Shown in pieces: positions 63,902-64,000 of a DNA stretch of 64,000 bases. Both the position numbers and the translations under genes were made by a program. This DNA comes from Cyanobacteria bacterium FACHB-DQ100 (lineage in GTDB: Bacteria; Cyanobacteriota; Cyanobacteriia; Leptolyngbyales; Leptolyngbyaceae). The stretch covers positions 248,001 to 312,000 of the forward strand of contig JACJNW010000023.1 of the NCBI GenBank assembly GCA_014695195.1, written 5' to 3'. The notes beneath the pieces are model-generated. The model was not told where the DNA came from. It did no database searches and saw only the letters and a list, made by a program, of their open reading frames with translations. The number at the start of each line of letters is the position of its first letter. Position 1 is the first letter of the stretch.

Positions 63902-64000
63902 CGAGGCGCACAAGCAACAGACACCGACGAAGCGACTTGATTTGATCCAGCGTTAGCACTGAACGATCGTTGACCGTATTGGAGCGCATTCAAATTCGAT
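63898..64000 (-). CDS. Possible 3' end of a convergent gene (partial)
   Basis: A minus-strand frame is open from the window edge for 33 codons and ends in TAA at 63898-63900, overlapping the permease stop. The visible tail (LQYGQRSFSANAGSNQVASS, then VSVACAPR) is polar, Ser/Ala/Asn-rich and ends with a cysteine, like the C-terminus of an exported or prepilin-like protein. Too short to classify; it could be chance. Confidence 0.3.
   Translation of the reverse strand, partial: SNLNALQYGQRSFSANAGSNQVASSVSVACAPR

Overview
The window is a stretch of a cyanobacterial chromosome. The octamer GCGATCGC (HIP1) and its shorter core CGATCG recur throughout. Many gene products have close counterparts that I know mainly from cyanobacteria: the AMIN-domain and PRC-barrel proteins, the 62-aa MSRIRE-type protein, several Uma2 nucleases and CyanoTRADD-associated membrane proteins. 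The look is that of a filamentous Leptolyngbya-like organism, but the genus is an inference. There is no rRNA operon, CRISPR array or intact insertion sequence.

Layout. 0-1.5 kb: the tail of an ABC permease, its ATPase, and a decayed FTR1 iron-permease gene interrupted by a 102-bp MITE. 1.5-6.4 kb: a minus-strand run of aminopeptidase P, two Uma2 nucleases and a TIGR03643 protein, plus a WecG/TagA glycosyltransferase and proB. 6.5-11.1 kb: an accessory block. A short STAND ATPase lies divergent to a plus-strand cassette of a C39-like peptidase, a holin-like protein, a GH19 endolysin and a four-TM protein, behind five 11-bp phased direct repeats. 11.1-14.1 kb: a conserved hypothetical gene and the carboxynorspermidine dehydrogenase/decarboxylase pair. 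14.4-23 kb: a surface and glycosylation locus with a methyltransferase, a prepilin, a TPR-GT41 O-GlcNAc-transferase-like enzyme, a GT4, a SAM-like protein and a polytopic membrane protein.

23-36 kb is largely housekeeping: pgl, a LivK/NatB-type binding protein, pgk, a universal stress protein, Uma2, ylqF, ispG, an S41 protease, pilT, tRNA-Pro, lipA and gpsA. 36-40.3 kb is a conflict-system island: HepT/MntA, an HTH-NACHT NTPase, a divergent two-TM CyanoTRADD-associated protein, a 40-bp perfect palindrome and a gene with a recent 102-bp tandem duplication.

40.4-52.8 kb holds a coiled-coil/TPR protein, an Spx-like protein, DUF2237, a GH76 hydrolase with a glycosyltransferase, an MscS channel fused to a cyclic-nucleotide domain, secG, a metallopeptidase, an AMIN protein, two GT9 glycosyltransferases and a quinone-oxidoreductase-like enzyme. 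52.9-54.7 kb carries four small minus-strand genes, two of which share a promoter module. 55-64 kb holds ahcY, tRNA-Lys, a PRC-barrel protein, a 58-aa membrane protein, an SbcD-like nuclease with an SDR, a glutaredoxin, murE and an oligopeptide-type ABC permease.

The most interesting regions are the lysis-like cassette with its phased repeats (7.6-11.1 kb), the prepilin/O-glycosyltransferase locus (14.4-20.8 kb), the NACHT/two-TM/HepT-MntA island (36-39.5 kb) and the small-gene group with shared promoters (53.4-54.7 kb).
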